Shown one piece after another: positions 46,982-56,801 of a stretch of 64,000 bases of DNA. Source of the stretch: Mucilaginibacter sp. SMC90. Its GTDB lineage: Bacteria > Bacteroidota > Bacteroidia > Sphingobacteriales > Sphingobacteriaceae. Position 1 is the stretch's first letter. Each line of letters opens with the position of its first letter. Below the pieces are notes generated by a model, which was given only the letters and a program-made list of their open reading frames with translations, was not told the origin of the DNA and did no database searches. The DNA lies in the NCBI RefSeq assembly GCF_022811725.1, contig NZ_CP094527.1, positions 7,378,001-7,442,000 on the forward strand, given 5' to 3'. A program made the position numbers and the translations under genes.

Positions 46982-47905
46982 ATGAATAAATCACCCAAAA
47001 TATCTGGTATCAGAACTACAGTCAAATCCCATATCACCTTTGATGAAAGCCGTTTAGAGACCTTTGGGATCAACAATTTTGATCCGTTCACCACTACAGA
47101 AGAATTTATTCCGTTAAGCAATCAAGGTTCCCTGAAAACCGGGCCACCGTTAAGAACAGATTTTTACATCCTGGTACTTTGTTTGAAAGGAGAGTCCCAG
47201 AAAAACATTGGCCCATTCACAATTGACGTTAAGCCCCTGACCATTCATTTGGTATCTCCGAAATATATCAGTTCCTATCGTGATAAAACAGACGATCTGG
47301 AGCTTTATATGCTACTCTTCAAACTGGAGTTCCTCACCCGGTCATTCATAAAAGAAGAAGTCATTCTGCAGCTGTTGGAAATCTCCCCCGACATGACCCC
47401 TATTTATGATCTTAGCGAAGATGCTTTCTATCAGCTAAAAGCACTATTTGAACAGATTGACCGGGAATACCGGGAGCGAAAAGCCTATAATCGACAAATA
47501 GTAAGGCTCTTGCTGATTCAGTCCCTTTTTGAAATGAGCAGAGCCTGCGAAAAGTGTAAAATTTCTGCGGCAAAACAAGCCAGCAGGCAAAGTAAGATCG
47601 TAATGGATTTTAAAAAACATGTTGACCGCTATTTTTTGGAGAAGCGCAGCGTTCAGGAATATGCTCAAATATTACATATCTCCCCTAAGTACCTCCTTGA
47701 AGTTGTGAAAAAGGAAACCGGACAAACTGCTTTAAACATCATCCATAGCCGTATTTATCTCGAAGCTCAATTCCTCCTGAGCCAGTCACAAAAAAGCATA
47801 AAGGAAATCGCGCTGGGGTTGGGGTTCGATACAAGCTCCCACTTCAGTCGATTCTTCAGACAATTTGAAGGCAAAACGCCGTTACAATACCAGCAACAAC
47901 TGTAA
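46982..47905 (+). CDS. AraC-family transcriptional regulator
   Basis: A 307-residue protein with an N-terminal cupin-like ligand-binding region and a C-terminal double helix-turn-helix (YAQILHISPKYLLEVVKKET, then IKEIALGLGFDTSSHFSRFF). This is the usual Bacteroidota AraC design. No ligand is evident. The gene stands alone; about 310 bases of upstream DNA hold no obvious operator. Confidence 0.88.
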   Translation: MNKSPKISGIRTTVKSHITFDESRLETFGINNFDPFTTTEEFIPLSNQGSLKTGPPLRTDFYILVLCLKGESQKNIGPFTIDVKPLTIHLVSPKYISSYRDKTDDLELYMLLFKLEFLTRSFIKEEVILQLLEISPDMTPIYDLSEDAFYQLKALFEQIDREYRERKAYNRQIVRLLLIQSLFEMSRACEKCKISAAKQASRQSKIVMDFKKHVDRYFLEKRSVQEYAQILHISPKYLLEVVKKETGQTALNIIHSRIYLEAQFLLSQSQKSIKEIALGLGFDTSSHFSRFFRQFEGKTPLQYQQQL

Positions 47906-48345
47906 AATTGGTTCTATTTACCGAAATATAGGGACTATTCCCGCTCGCTATAACCGGAACTTTGGCGTGTTCAATAAAACGAATAACACTAATATTCATA
48001 GGTCATGGAAAGCAAATATAATAGAATAGTACCCCATTCATATTGTGCCAGCTTGTTTCAGCAAATACAGACTGAAAGAGACTTACATCGAACCCGCAAA
48101 TTGTCTCTCAATCGGTTAATCCGAAAAAATGGTTTTCGCTTCAGGGTTTACATCGGTATTCCACCTTCAGTTAATAACACGAGATTAACGTGTTGTTTTG
48201 CGTTAAAAGCGGTCATAACAAAGCTTACCGGAGGGTACCGCTTTGTTAAAAAGCTGCGATATTTTCTGGTACACACTCCGATTAATTCCCTCTGCTGAAC
48301 ATTTTAAATCCTGCCCGCCACCATCAACCACTAAATATCATTTCG
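47906..48345. other. intergenic stretch with an unassigned frame
   Basis: About 440 bases. A plus-strand frame 48005-48298 (97 codons) is rich in Arg and Leu and has no motif, signal or ribosome site. I would not call it a gene. Confidence 0.3.
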
Positions 48346-49065
48346 ATGTACTGTGTAAAGCTAAATAACAACGAGATTCATTGCCCGGATGTAAATTCAG
48401 AAAGTCATTGCCTTGCCCGACGCTCTCTTGGCAGGGAAAAGCAGCTTGCTATATTTTTCCTTGATATCAGGAACTACACGAAGTTAATGGATACATACGC
48501 TCATTACGATGTCCTTTTTATCGCCAGAATTCTTTTGGAAAGCTTTTGTAAAACGATCATTTCACTAGGCGGCAAAATTATTGAAGTAAGCGGCGATAAC
48601 ATTTACGCAGTCTTTGGAATCAACTCTGATCTTCGGTCAGCGGTGAGGTCTTCTTTAAAAGCCGCAAGAGCTGTACTCGCCCAACTCAAGGAATTCAACC
48701 AGGAACATATTTTTCCCTATTGCAATTCAATCCTGGAAATAGGCATCGGACTGCACCAGGGAAATGTTATCGTAGGCAGGACTAAAATTTTGGGGAGATC
48801 ACAACTGACCGTCATGGGCCTTCCGGTAAATATAGCGTCACGTATTCAGGGAGAAACAAAAATACTCAACAATAATTTGTTGGTTTCCGAGGAGGCCTTC
48901 TCCATGCTTGCTGATGAGGATTTAACTCATGAGTCGTTTTCCGTTATGCTCAGGGGGGTGTCCAATCCGGTAAAATTACATCTTTTGGGTAACCCTTACG
49001 AAAAAGTCCCGCCCGTAGCCCCGGCTGAAGATCAGCTACCATATCATATGGCCGTGGCAGGTTAA
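48346..49065 (+). CDS. class III nucleotidyl cyclase with altered base-recognition residues
   Basis: A 239-residue protein made almost wholly of one cyclase domain. The metal Asp residues are D40 (IFFLDIRNYT) and D84 (EVSGDNIYAVFG), and the transition-state Asn/Arg are N162 and R166 (VNIASR). The adenine-specifying Lys is Glu80 and the paired Asp/Thr is Gln153 (SQLTVMG), so this is not a standard adenylate cyclase; Glu occurs at this place in guanylate cyclases. No sensor or membrane domain is attached. An azoreductase gene follows by 40 bases. Confidence 0.82.
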   Translation: MYCVKLNNNEIHCPDVNSESHCLARRSLGREKQLAIFFLDIRNYTKLMDTYAHYDVLFIARILLESFCKTIISLGGKIIEVSGDNIYAVFGINSDLRSAVRSSLKAARAVLAQLKEFNQEHIFPYCNSILEIGIGLHQGNVIVGRTKILGRSQLTVMGLPVNIASRIQGETKILNNNLLVSEEAFSMLADEDLTHESFSVMLRGVSNPVKLHLLGNPYEKVPPVAPAEDQLPYHMAVAG

Positions 49066-49105
49066 TAATCCACAAAAATTCACCATATACAAAGTCAAAT
49101 CATAC

Positions 49106-49708
49106 ATGAAAAAGATCCTTCATATCATTTCAAGCCCGCGAGGCAATTCATCATTTAGTATCAAACTAGGCGAAGCTATAGTTAACAAAATCCAGGAGAC
49201 TTACCCAGGGAGCACCATACGTAATTATGACCTCATTTCAAAAAATTTCCCGCATCTGGAGGAACATCACGTAACCTCATTTTATACTCCGGCCGATCAG
49301 AGAAGCCCGGAAGCTATTCAGGCGTTGTTCCATTCTGACGATGCGATCGGGGAAATCAGGAGTGCAGATATCATTGTCATCGGAGCTCCGCTGTACAACT
49401 TTGGGATCCATTCATCATTAAAGGCCTGGATCGACCATATCACGAGGATCGGAGAAACCTTCAATTATACTGAAAATGGCCCCGAAGGCCTTGTTAAAGG
49501 AAAGAAAGTCTATATCGCTATGTCTTCCGGCGGAATCTATTCGGATGGGGATGCAAAGCGTTTTGATTTCGTTACACCTTACCTAACGACGATCTTAGGA
49601 TTTTTAGGGATGACGGATGTGACGACATTCAGGGTAGAAGGAACCGGTCTGGCTGAATTTAAAGACAATGCAGTCGAAAAAGGTATTGCCTCAATAACCC
49701 TGGATTAA
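49106..49708 (+). CDS. azoR: FMN-dependent NADH-azoreductase
   Basis: A 200-residue flavodoxin-fold enzyme. The FMN phosphate loop is SSPRGNSSFS near the N-terminus, with APLYNFGIHSSLKAWIDHI and AMSSGGIYS later, all hallmarks of AzoR. It uses NADH to reduce azo compounds and quinones. It follows the cyclase gene by 40 bases and may share its promoter. Confidence 0.92.
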   Translation: MKKILHIISSPRGNSSFSIKLGEAIVNKIQETYPGSTIRNYDLISKNFPHLEEHHVTSFYTPADQRSPEAIQALFHSDDAIGEIRSADIIVIGAPLYNFGIHSSLKAWIDHITRIGETFNYTENGPEGLVKGKKVYIAMSSGGIYSDGDAKRFDFVTPYLTTILGFLGMTDVTTFRVEGTGLAEFKDNAVEKGIASITLD

Positions 49709-50117
49709 AAAAAAAAAATTTTAATTTTCAGAGTTCAGCAATAGTATGAGGTCGCTTGTTTTACAAGGTGGCCTTTTGTATCAGGTAAGGCACAGGTTAT
49801 TCTCCCGGTAGCTTCTGAAAACAATGGCTCGCATTCGGCCACGTTCCCATTGTGTTCGGAAGAATCAGCTGTACATGATTAATTATTGTCTACACTTTAT
49901 ATCGCTACTGATCGGGTTTTCTACGTTATTTCGAAGTACAACCAAAGCAAAAAACGACAAAACAGCTGTTAAACAGACACTTGAAAAACAGGAACATTCC
50001 TTGCTTTTGCAAAAACACATTGATGAAAAAATTGTCCTGGACTACTCAACAAACCAAAATTGAACCACCGGGCAAAGTATCGAAGCACAATCAGATTTAT
50101 TTTTGTAAAAAAAACAT
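49709..50117. other. intergenic region before the aldehyde dehydrogenase gene
   Basis: About 400 bases. A plus-strand frame 49824-50063 (79 codons) has a hydrophobic stretch then charged residues but no recognisable family. A TATTTTTG element at 50098-50105 resembles the Bacteroidota -7 box, but no TTG lies at the right distance. Confidence 0.3.
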
Positions 50118-51536
50118 ATGAAAACAGTAAATCAAATTTTGGTTGACGGAAAACTGATTCAACCGATCGGCAGTGAAACGATGCCTTTATATAACCCATC
50201 AACAGCCGAAATTATCGGCGAAGTTAGGCTGGGAAACGAACAGGATGTAGAACTTGGAGTGCGGGCTGCAAAAAAAGCGTTCAAAAAACATGCGGTCCGC
50301 TCTGTTGAAGCGCGTTCTGAAATACTACAGAAATTGCACGATGCCGTTCTGAACCGGGAAGATGAATTGAGTGAAGCAGCGATACTGGAATATGGGTCCC
50401 CGGTAACGGCAACCAGGGGCAGGACAAAACTGGCCGCCCAGTTCTTTCTCGACGCCAAAAATGCTTTAGAAGAAATTAAATTTGAAACACTTTTCGAAAA
50501 AGCAGCTGTCATCAAGGAACCACTTGGCGTTGTTGCTGCAATAACACCATGGAACGCTGATTATATACACATCTGCGGCAAGATCGCACCTGCGCTGGCT
50601 GCCGGATGCACCATTGTCATAAAACCAAGTGAATTTAATGCCATCGAGACTCAGCTTTTGGCTGAATGCTTTATAAGTGCGGACATTCCCGCAGGTCTGA
50701 TAAATATCATAAACGGAACCGGGGCCGTCGTGGGTTCTGCACTAACAAGGCACCCGGATGTCTCGATGATCTCATTTACCGGCTCGACACAAACAGGGAG
50801 AGCCATTGGCAAGATAGCTGCGGATACCATGAAAAGGACAATTTTAGAACTTGGCGGAAAATCTCCAAACATCCTTCTGGATGATTGCGATTTTGAATCC
50901 GCTATACCCCGAGCTATAGCGATCTCGTTCAGCAATAGCGGGCAGGCCTGCCATGCAGGCACACGCCTGATTGTACCTGCGCACAGGCTTGAATTGGTTT
51001 CAAAATTACTGACGCAGACTGTAGCGGGAATAAAAACAGGTCATTTAAATGATCCGAGCTCTTCAATCGGTCCTATGGTCAACGCCCAGCAGTTTGACCG
51101 TGTACAGTCCTATATACAAAAAGGCATCGATGAAGGAGCAAAATTACTTATTGGAGGGCTGGGACATCCTGATGGCCTGGATGGTTTTTACGTGAAGCCC
51201 ACCGTTTTCACAAATGTCACTCCAGATATGGTTATCGCACGGGAGGAAATCTTCGGCCCGGTATTATCAGTGATCAGCTATCGTACTGAAGAAGAAGCAA
51301 TTTCTATTGCTAATGATTCGATCTACGGACTTTCAGCTTACATAAGCTCAGGAGATGTTGCAAGAGCCCAAAAACTATCAAGGCAAATTGAATCCGGCCG
51401 CGTGATCATTAATGGGATTATCAATACAGAAACCAGGACACCTTTCGGGGGATTCAAACAATCCGGTATCGGGCGCACTGGCTGGAGTTATGGCATAGAA
51501 ATGCACCTCGAACCTAAAGTTATTGCCTGGAGTTGA
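50118..51536 (+). CDS. NAD(P)-dependent aldehyde dehydrogenase
   Basis: A 472-residue protein of normal length for the family. The catalytic Cys is in NSGQACHAGTRL, the general-base Glu in LELGGKSPNILL, and the cofactor-binding SFTGSTQTGRAIG and C-terminal EEIFGPVLSVI segments are intact. Substrate is not predictable. An AraC-type regulator gene 30 bases downstream faces the same way and may control it. Confidence 0.92.
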   Translation: MKTVNQILVDGKLIQPIGSETMPLYNPSTAEIIGEVRLGNEQDVELGVRAAKKAFKKHAVRSVEARSEILQKLHDAVLNREDELSEAAILEYGSPVTATRGRTKLAAQFFLDAKNALEEIKFETLFEKAAVIKEPLGVVAAITPWNADYIHICGKIAPALAAGCTIVIKPSEFNAIETQLLAECFISADIPAGLINIINGTGAVVGSALTRHPDVSMISFTGSTQTGRAIGKIAADTMKRTILELGGKSPNILLDDCDFESAIPRAIAISFSNSGQACHAGTRLIVPAHRLELVSKLLTQTVAGIKTGHLNDPSSSIGPMVNAQQFDRVQSYIQKGIDEGAKLLIGGLGHPDGLDGFYVKPTVFTNVTPDMVIAREEIFGPVLSVISYRTEEEAISIANDSIYGLSAYISSGDVARAQKLSRQIESGRVIINGIINTETRTPFGGFKQSGIGRTGWSYGIEMHLEPKVIAWS

Positions 51537-51566
51537 TACTTTATTGAATTACTGAATATTTATAAC

Positions 51567-52370
51567 ATGAATGGAAAATCACAGGCAATCAAAGCTCATT
51601 ACAGCACGAAATCAGTAACAGGGGAAAGCTTCATCAGCGACCATATGTTTGCGTTCCAGACGGCCGGGACGCTAAAGGTTGTTGATGGGGCCTTAACCTC
51701 ATTATTTAAAGCGGGCGACTTCAGGCTTGGTATAAGGAACAGCCTGGCACGTTTTGTAAAAATCCCCGTGAACGGCGATTACGGATCCGTAACGCTGACG
51801 TTTTCAAGAGAATTTCTTCAGGAATTTGCATCTGAGCGTCAGATCAGCATTTTACCAGTCAGGCAAAAAAAGCCGCCGGTTCTGAAGCTTAAAGACCACC
51901 GTTTCTACCGCGCTTTCATATCTTCTGTTCAGCTATATTTCCCGTTTCCTAGCGGCGATGATGACTCTTTGGTTAAACTTAAGCTGGAGGAAATTTTGGT
52001 TATTCTCTTAAAAGTACAACCAGAATTAAAAAATATTCTGTTTGATTTTACTGAACCGTCCAAAATTGATCTTAAAGCCTATATGGAACAGAACTTCAGG
52101 TACAATCTAAAAATATCACGATATGCATATTTAACAGGGCGGAGCCTCTCGGCATTCAAACGTGACTTTGAAAAAACATTTCACTATTCCCCTTCTAAAT
52201 GGCTAGTCAGGAAAAGATTGGATGAAGCTTATTTTATGATTCATGAAAAAAAAATGAAGCCGCTTGATGTATTTATGGAAGTTGGATTCCAGGATCTCTC
52301 ACATTTTTCATACGCCTTCAAAAAACAGTTCGGAATATCCCCATCACACGTGCGGCACAAGTCAACATAA
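51567..52370 (+). CDS. AraC-family transcriptional regulator
   Basis: A 267-residue protein with an N-terminal effector region (about 150 residues, no cupin His cluster) and a C-terminal AraC domain: LKISRYAYLTGRSLSAFKRD and MKPLDVFMEVGFQDLSHFSY. It follows the aldehyde dehydrogenase by 30 bases, so it is probably cotranscribed with it. Confidence 0.88.
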   Translation: MNGKSQAIKAHYSTKSVTGESFISDHMFAFQTAGTLKVVDGALTSLFKAGDFRLGIRNSLARFVKIPVNGDYGSVTLTFSREFLQEFASERQISILPVRQKKPPVLKLKDHRFYRAFISSVQLYFPFPSGDDDSLVKLKLEEILVILLKVQPELKNILFDFTEPSKIDLKAYMEQNFRYNLKISRYAYLTGRSLSAFKRDFEKTFHYSPSKWLVRKRLDEAYFMIHEKKMKPLDVFMEVGFQDLSHFSYAFKKQFGISPSHVRHKST

Positions 52371-52480
52371 ATTATAATTATCCTATTGAAAAATTCCCGT
52401 GCCGCAGGTTCTGTCAAAGATGATAAAATAAACTAAATACTTAAAAATGAAGCCATAGCGAACACCGAAGAAGATTCGTA

Positions 52481-52750
52481 ATGAAGCTTTGTATTCCATC
52501 GCGTAGCGGTTTCCGAATAATTTCCCGGCAGGGGTCTGGCCAAGACATTGCTTTATCAGGTCGATCGTTTGCACGGAAAAATGCCATTTACAACTTACGG
52601 GCCGATACCAATTTCAAGAACACAGCGATGCTAAACTTTTTTAATAAATTCGGCTATATCTATTGTGGAGAGGACATGTTCAGGGGAGTCCACGGGAAGC
52701 ATTCGAATATTGATTTTCCTTATAAGTTATTTTTTCGCATTTTCAAATGA
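52481..52750 (+). pseudogene. possible 3' fragment of a GNAT acetyltransferase gene
   Basis: An 89-codon frame whose second half reads YNLRADTNFKNTAMLNFFNK then FGYIYCGEDMFRG, the usual C-terminal end of a GNAT enzyme (residues N..M...F.K.GF). The acetyl-CoA loop and N-terminal half are missing, and the first ~40 residues look random. The last bases overlap the end of the sigma factor gene on the other strand. Confidence 0.4.
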
Positions 52751-53603
52751 AGCAGCTTTTTAACCTGTGGACGTGTTTCGATTCCCTCAGCTTCTGAATC
52801 GCCCGATCTTTGATTCGACCTGTCTGTTTCGATGACAGTCTCACAACCTGCGCGATTTCGTCAAGCCTGGTAAGCGGTTCCCCGTTCAAACCGAAATAAA
52901 GATTTATGATCTTTCGTTCTCTAATATCCAGATTTTCCAATGCTTTCGAGATTTCCCAACGTACTGATTCATCCATAAGAGATTTATCCGGGCAATCATC
53001 CTCGTGATGAATTAAATCTGATAATACCATATCCGTTTCGCTATTGACTGGCCGGTCTAACGATGTGGTTGCTTGTGTTTTGACAAGCAGTTCCTCTAAC
53101 CGCCAGACCTCTGTCCCCAGCGCTTTTGCAGCATCTTCCATAGACGGGCTTCTACTATCTTTTTGTTCGAGTTCCGAACAGATTCTTAAATACTGGTTCA
53201 GCAGACAAACCTTATTCATTGGAATATGAATAAACCGTGTATGATCTTCGATGGCTTTAAGCATCGCCTCCCGTATCCACCACACCGCAAAACTAACGAA
53301 GCGAAAACCTCTGGTATGGTCGAATTTCTTTGCGGCACGGATTAATCCCAGGTTTCCTTCATTAATAAGGTCATTGAGAGTTAGTCCTTTGGTTTGGTGC
53401 TGTTTTGCTACCGAAATAACGAAACGAAGGTTTGCTAGTACAAGCTTGGTTGCCGCAGCCGGATCACCCATAGAAATAAGCCGGCATAATTCCACTTCTT
53501 CTGACATGTTAATCATGGCAATTTTGTCAATATCCCTGAAATACCGGGTCAGCGAGTCGCTTTCCCTCTTCGTAAACGAATTTGGAATCGCCAATTGTCT
53601 CAT
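52743..53603 (-). CDS. sigma-70-family sigma factor (RpoD-like, group 2)
   Basis: A 286-residue protein with regions 1.2, 2, 3 and 4 but no long region 1.1, so it is shorter than a primary sigma factor. Region 2 has DLINEGNLGLIRAAKKFD and FVSFAVWWIREAML; region 4 has LDIRERKIINLYFGLNGE and a helix-turn-helix LDEIAQVVRLSSKQTGRIKD. The last lacks the usual LTRERIRQIE wording, so its DNA preference may differ. It is probably a second, specialised housekeeping-type sigma. An Fnr-like half site lies 82 bases upstream. Confidence 0.88.
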   Translation of the reverse strand: MRQLAIPNSFTKRESDSLTRYFRDIDKIAMINMSEEVELCRLISMGDPAAATKLVLANLRFVISVAKQHQTKGLTLNDLINEGNLGLIRAAKKFDHTRGFRFVSFAVWWIREAMLKAIEDHTRFIHIPMNKVCLLNQYLRICSELEQKDSRSPSMEDAAKALGTEVWRLEELLVKTQATTSLDRPVNSETDMVLSDLIHHEDDCPDKSLMDESVRWEISKALENLDIRERKIINLYFGLNGEPLTRLDEIAQVVRLSSKQTGRIKDRAIQKLRESKHVHRLKSCFI

Positions 53604-54036
53604 ATTTGTTTGATTAATGATCGATTATTACAAAAATCAGCACGAAGGTTGAAATTCAATATTGACAAAAAGCACAAAATATCATTGACTTTTATCATTA
53701 GTAATTTCTTATCATATACAGGTCAAACAGTTCCTTAAGTCGGAAAACCAATAATTACATCGCCATCCGGTTTTATTATCAAACACTCTGAGGCCTAATG
53801 ACGGAGTTTATTCATCATGAGATTCATGCCGGCTGGTATAATTCCGAACATTTCAATTTTCACTGCTTGTAGGCAGCACCAAAACAGTCTATTTCGTCAA
53901 AACCAATATTTCTGGCGATATATGATAGGATACAGAAAATTCAATTTAAGTCCAAAACGCTGACTATCAGAAAATTAACAAACAGGCATCATCATTGATC
54001 AAATCGCGTATATTTTAACCTTTAATTTACAATTCA
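53604..54036. other. divergent intergenic region
   Basis: About 430 AT-rich bases between the sigma factor and the esterase gene. It should carry both promoters. The only motif I note is TTGACTTTTATCAT at 53685-53698, shared with the region upstream of the outer-membrane protein gene. Confidence 0.35.
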
Positions 54037-55098
54037 ATGAAAAACAAAACGAACGCGCTTCTAAAAAATGCCAGACGTCCTATTTTACTAATTGCATTGA
54101 CCATTGCGGGGTCTTTCGCGACACAGGCTCAGGTAGCGGATTATTCAACGGATGAGCACCTTAGCCCCGAGGTACGAACATTTCTCAAGGCCCTTAATAA
54201 TGGGGGACCTGCGGTAGAAAGCTTAAAGCCGGCAGAAGCACAAAAAGTCCTGGTAGATGCTCAAGCCGGGGTAAAAGTTGATTATTCGGGGATAACCGAA
54301 TCTGAAAAAACGATCAAAACGGATGGGTTTACTATAAAATTGAATATTGTTCGCCCTTCAGGTGCCAAGGGAACCTTGCCGGCCTTCATTTTTATTCATG
54401 GCGGCGGTTGGGTTCTGGGCGATTATCCTACTCATAAACGGATGGTCCGTGATCTCGCCGTAGGATCAGGTGCCGCCGGCATTTTTGTTAATTATACCCG
54501 TACCCCCGAAGCACAGTATCCGGTGGCTATTAACGAGATCTATGCAGCCCTTAAATGGGTATCTGAACATGGAGCAGAAATTCATGTAGACGGGAAACGG
54601 ATTGGAGTAATTGGAAATAGTGTAGGGGGAAATATGACAGCGGTAATGTCACTGATGGCAAAAGAGCGGAAGGGACCTGAGATCAAAGTCGCCGTTATGA
54701 TGTGGCCGATAGTGGATGCCGGATTCGACACCGAATCTTACCGGCTATTTGGCCAAGATCGTTTTTTGACAACTCCTCTAATGAAATGGATGTATGACAT
54801 GTACATCCCACAACCCGAAAAGCGCAAGGAAATCTACGCATCTCCGCTGCAAGCCAGTATCGAACAGTTAAGAGGGTTGCCGCCTACGTTAATACAAACT
54901 GCAGAAAATGATATTCTTCGTGACGAGGGTGAAGCTTACGGCCGAAAACTTCTGGAAGCTGGTGTTAAGGCTACGACAGTAAGATACAATGGCGTGATAC
55001 ACGATTTCGGCCTGCTCAATGGACTGGCTACGATTCCACAAACGGAGGCTTTGTTTGTCCAGGCTTCTGCTGAGCTAAAGAAGTATCTCTTTAAATAA
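54037..55098 (+). CDS. secreted alpha/beta-hydrolase esterase (hormone-sensitive-lipase-like)
   Basis: A 353-residue protein with a signal peptide ending near ATQAQ (residue 32). The oxyanion motif is FIHGGGWVLGD, the nucleophile Ser lies in GNSVGGN, the Asp in TAENDILRDE and the His in VIHDFGLL. It resembles family IV esterases/lipases, with export to periplasm or surface. A strong terminator follows, so it is monocistronic. Confidence 0.88.
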   Translation: MKNKTNALLKNARRPILLIALTIAGSFATQAQVADYSTDEHLSPEVRTFLKALNNGGPAVESLKPAEAQKVLVDAQAGVKVDYSGITESEKTIKTDGFTIKLNIVRPSGAKGTLPAFIFIHGGGWVLGDYPTHKRMVRDLAVGSGAAGIFVNYTRTPEAQYPVAINEIYAALKWVSEHGAEIHVDGKRIGVIGNSVGGNMTAVMSLMAKERKGPEIKVAVMMWPIVDAGFDTESYRLFGQDRFLTTPLMKWMYDMYIPQPEKRKEIYASPLQASIEQLRGLPPTLIQTAENDILRDEGEAYGRKLLEAGVKATTVRYNGVIHDFGLLNGLATIPQTEALFVQASAELKKYLFK

Positions 55099-55113
55099 AA
55101 AGCAGGTTTAACC

Positions 55114-55155
55114 AGAAAGCCCGAATCATCTTGTGCGTTCGGGCTTTCTTTTTTT
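55114..55155 (+). terminator. rho-independent terminator after the esterase gene
   Basis: Twelve-base arms AGAAAGCCCGAA/TTCGGGCTTTCT with a 12-base loop, followed by six T. Strong. Confidence 0.9.
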
Positions 55156-55276
55156 CCGCCGCTAAACACTTAGACAATACTTCCGGTTAGAATTTCAAGA
55201 AAATCGTTCTATTTCATTTTAATTTTATGCCTAAATTAGAATTAAATTGATGAGTTTGTAAACAGCACCGACCTTA

Positions 55277-56752
55277 ATGTCCATTCAGACCCTACCTTAC
55301 AGCAATCTGCTAACGATTGACAGAACCTCAGATACGCCGGTGTTCAGACAGCTAGCGAATGGTTTAATGACACTGATCAGAAACGGCAAAATTCAACCCG
55401 GACATCAACTACCTCCCAGCCGTGAGATGTCTGCTATGATAGGACTTAATCGTACTACAATCATTGCTGCATATGATGAGTTAAAAGCCCAGGGATGGCT
55501 GGAAGTAAACGGAAAAAAAGGGGTGTTCGTTGCCGGGCATTTGCCGGTCGTCACCCCAAAGTCTTTCAAAACTGAAGCCCGGTCAGTTTCTACTGCTCCC
55601 GATGAAACGAACTTTCAAAAAAAAAATCATTTTAACCGGCCTCCTTTCCGGGAGGTCAAACCATTTCAATTACTGATCAATGATGGTTATCCAGATCCAC
55701 GGATAGCTCCACTTAATTCGATAGCCAATCGTTATAAAACATTATTGGACAAAGCGGCTTTACACGGCCCGTTAATGACCGGCCACGCTGCGGGTAGTCT
55801 GTCGTTAAGAATGGAACTGGCTGAATTCTTATCAAGAACCAGAGCTTTGAATATCAAAAGTGAGCATGTACTGGTCACACAAGGCGCTCAATTAGCGATC
55901 TATATCGCGGCCAGCCTATTATTGAAACCTGGCAGCTCAGTTATTGTAGCGGATATGAATTATATCCTAGCGGATATGCTGTTTGAACAATTAGGGGCCA
56001 CATTAATCAAAGTGAAGGTGGACGAACATGGAATTGATGTAGACGAGATCGAAGAGGTTTGCCGAAAGTCCAGGCCGGATCTATTATATATTATTCCGCA
56101 TCACCATCACCCGACGACCGTGACGCTAAGTGCGGAAAGGAGGATGAAATTATTGGCTATCATCCGAAGGTATCAACTGCCTGTGATCGAAGATGATTAC
56201 GACTATGATTTTCACTATAATAATGGTCCGACCTTGCCCCTTGCAAGTGCAGACCACAACGGCTATGTGCTTTATGTTGGCTCCATTTCTAAAACATTAG
56301 CACCTTCTGTCCGCCTAGGTTATCTCATAGGCAGCACGGACTTTATCATTAAAGCTACACGGCTTAAGCAATTGGTATCGATACGTAGCGATGTATTATT
56401 CGAAGAGTCCGTAGCGCAATTGTTTAATACCGGCGAAATGCAGCGCCATCTGCGGAAGTCGGTCAAGTTATACATGCAGCGGCGCAACCGGTTTTGCGAA
56501 CTTTTAAAGGTGGCTCTCGGAGATCTAATACAATTTACCAATCCCGAGGGCGGCATGGCCGTCTGGATTGTCTTTCCGGATAATTATTCCGTAAGTGAAC
56601 TGGCGATGAGATTGTACGCTAAAGGGATTCATATGAATGACGGCAGTATTTATCCTTACTCAACTACCATTAACGGCACGAGAGTAGGATTTGCATCATT
56701 GAATGATTCGGAGATGGACATGTTCGCGCAGGCGCTTGTTCAAGTTAAATAA
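55277..56752 (+). CDS. MocR-type GntR/aminotransferase regulator, second copy
   Basis: A 491-residue protein with a GntR winged helix (PPSREMSAMIGLNRTTIIAA) and an aminotransferase-like domain with the PLP Lys in YVGSISKTLAPSVRLG. It shares the unusual HHHHPTTVTLSAERR and EDDYDYDFHY blocks with the copy at 43142, so the two are paralogues of one subfamily. It is convergent with an NmrA-like gene 50 bases away. Its target is unknown. Confidence 0.88.
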   Translation: MSIQTLPYSNLLTIDRTSDTPVFRQLANGLMTLIRNGKIQPGHQLPPSREMSAMIGLNRTTIIAAYDELKAQGWLEVNGKKGVFVAGHLPVVTPKSFKTEARSVSTAPDETNFQKKNHFNRPPFREVKPFQLLINDGYPDPRIAPLNSIANRYKTLLDKAALHGPLMTGHAAGSLSLRMELAEFLSRTRALNIKSEHVLVTQGAQLAIYIAASLLLKPGSSVIVADMNYILADMLFEQLGATLIKVKVDEHGIDVDEIEEVCRKSRPDLLYIIPHHHHPTTVTLSAERRMKLLAIIRRYQLPVIEDDYDYDFHYNNGPTLPLASADHNGYVLYVGSISKTLAPSVRLGYLIGSTDFIIKATRLKQLVSIRSDVLFEESVAQLFNTGEMQRHLRKSVKLYMQRRNRFCELLKVALGDLIQFTNPEGGMAVWIVFPDNYSVSELAMRLYAKGIHMNDGSIYPYSTTINGTRVGFASLNDSEMDMFAQALVQVK

Positions 56753-56801
56753 CCGAAGGCAGGTCTTTACCGGGCCTGACTTCGGCTAATTTTGACCCAT
56801 A

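Noticed and set aside
48005..48298. 97-codon plus-strand ORF
   Set aside because: Arg-rich with no domain or start signals; probably chance.
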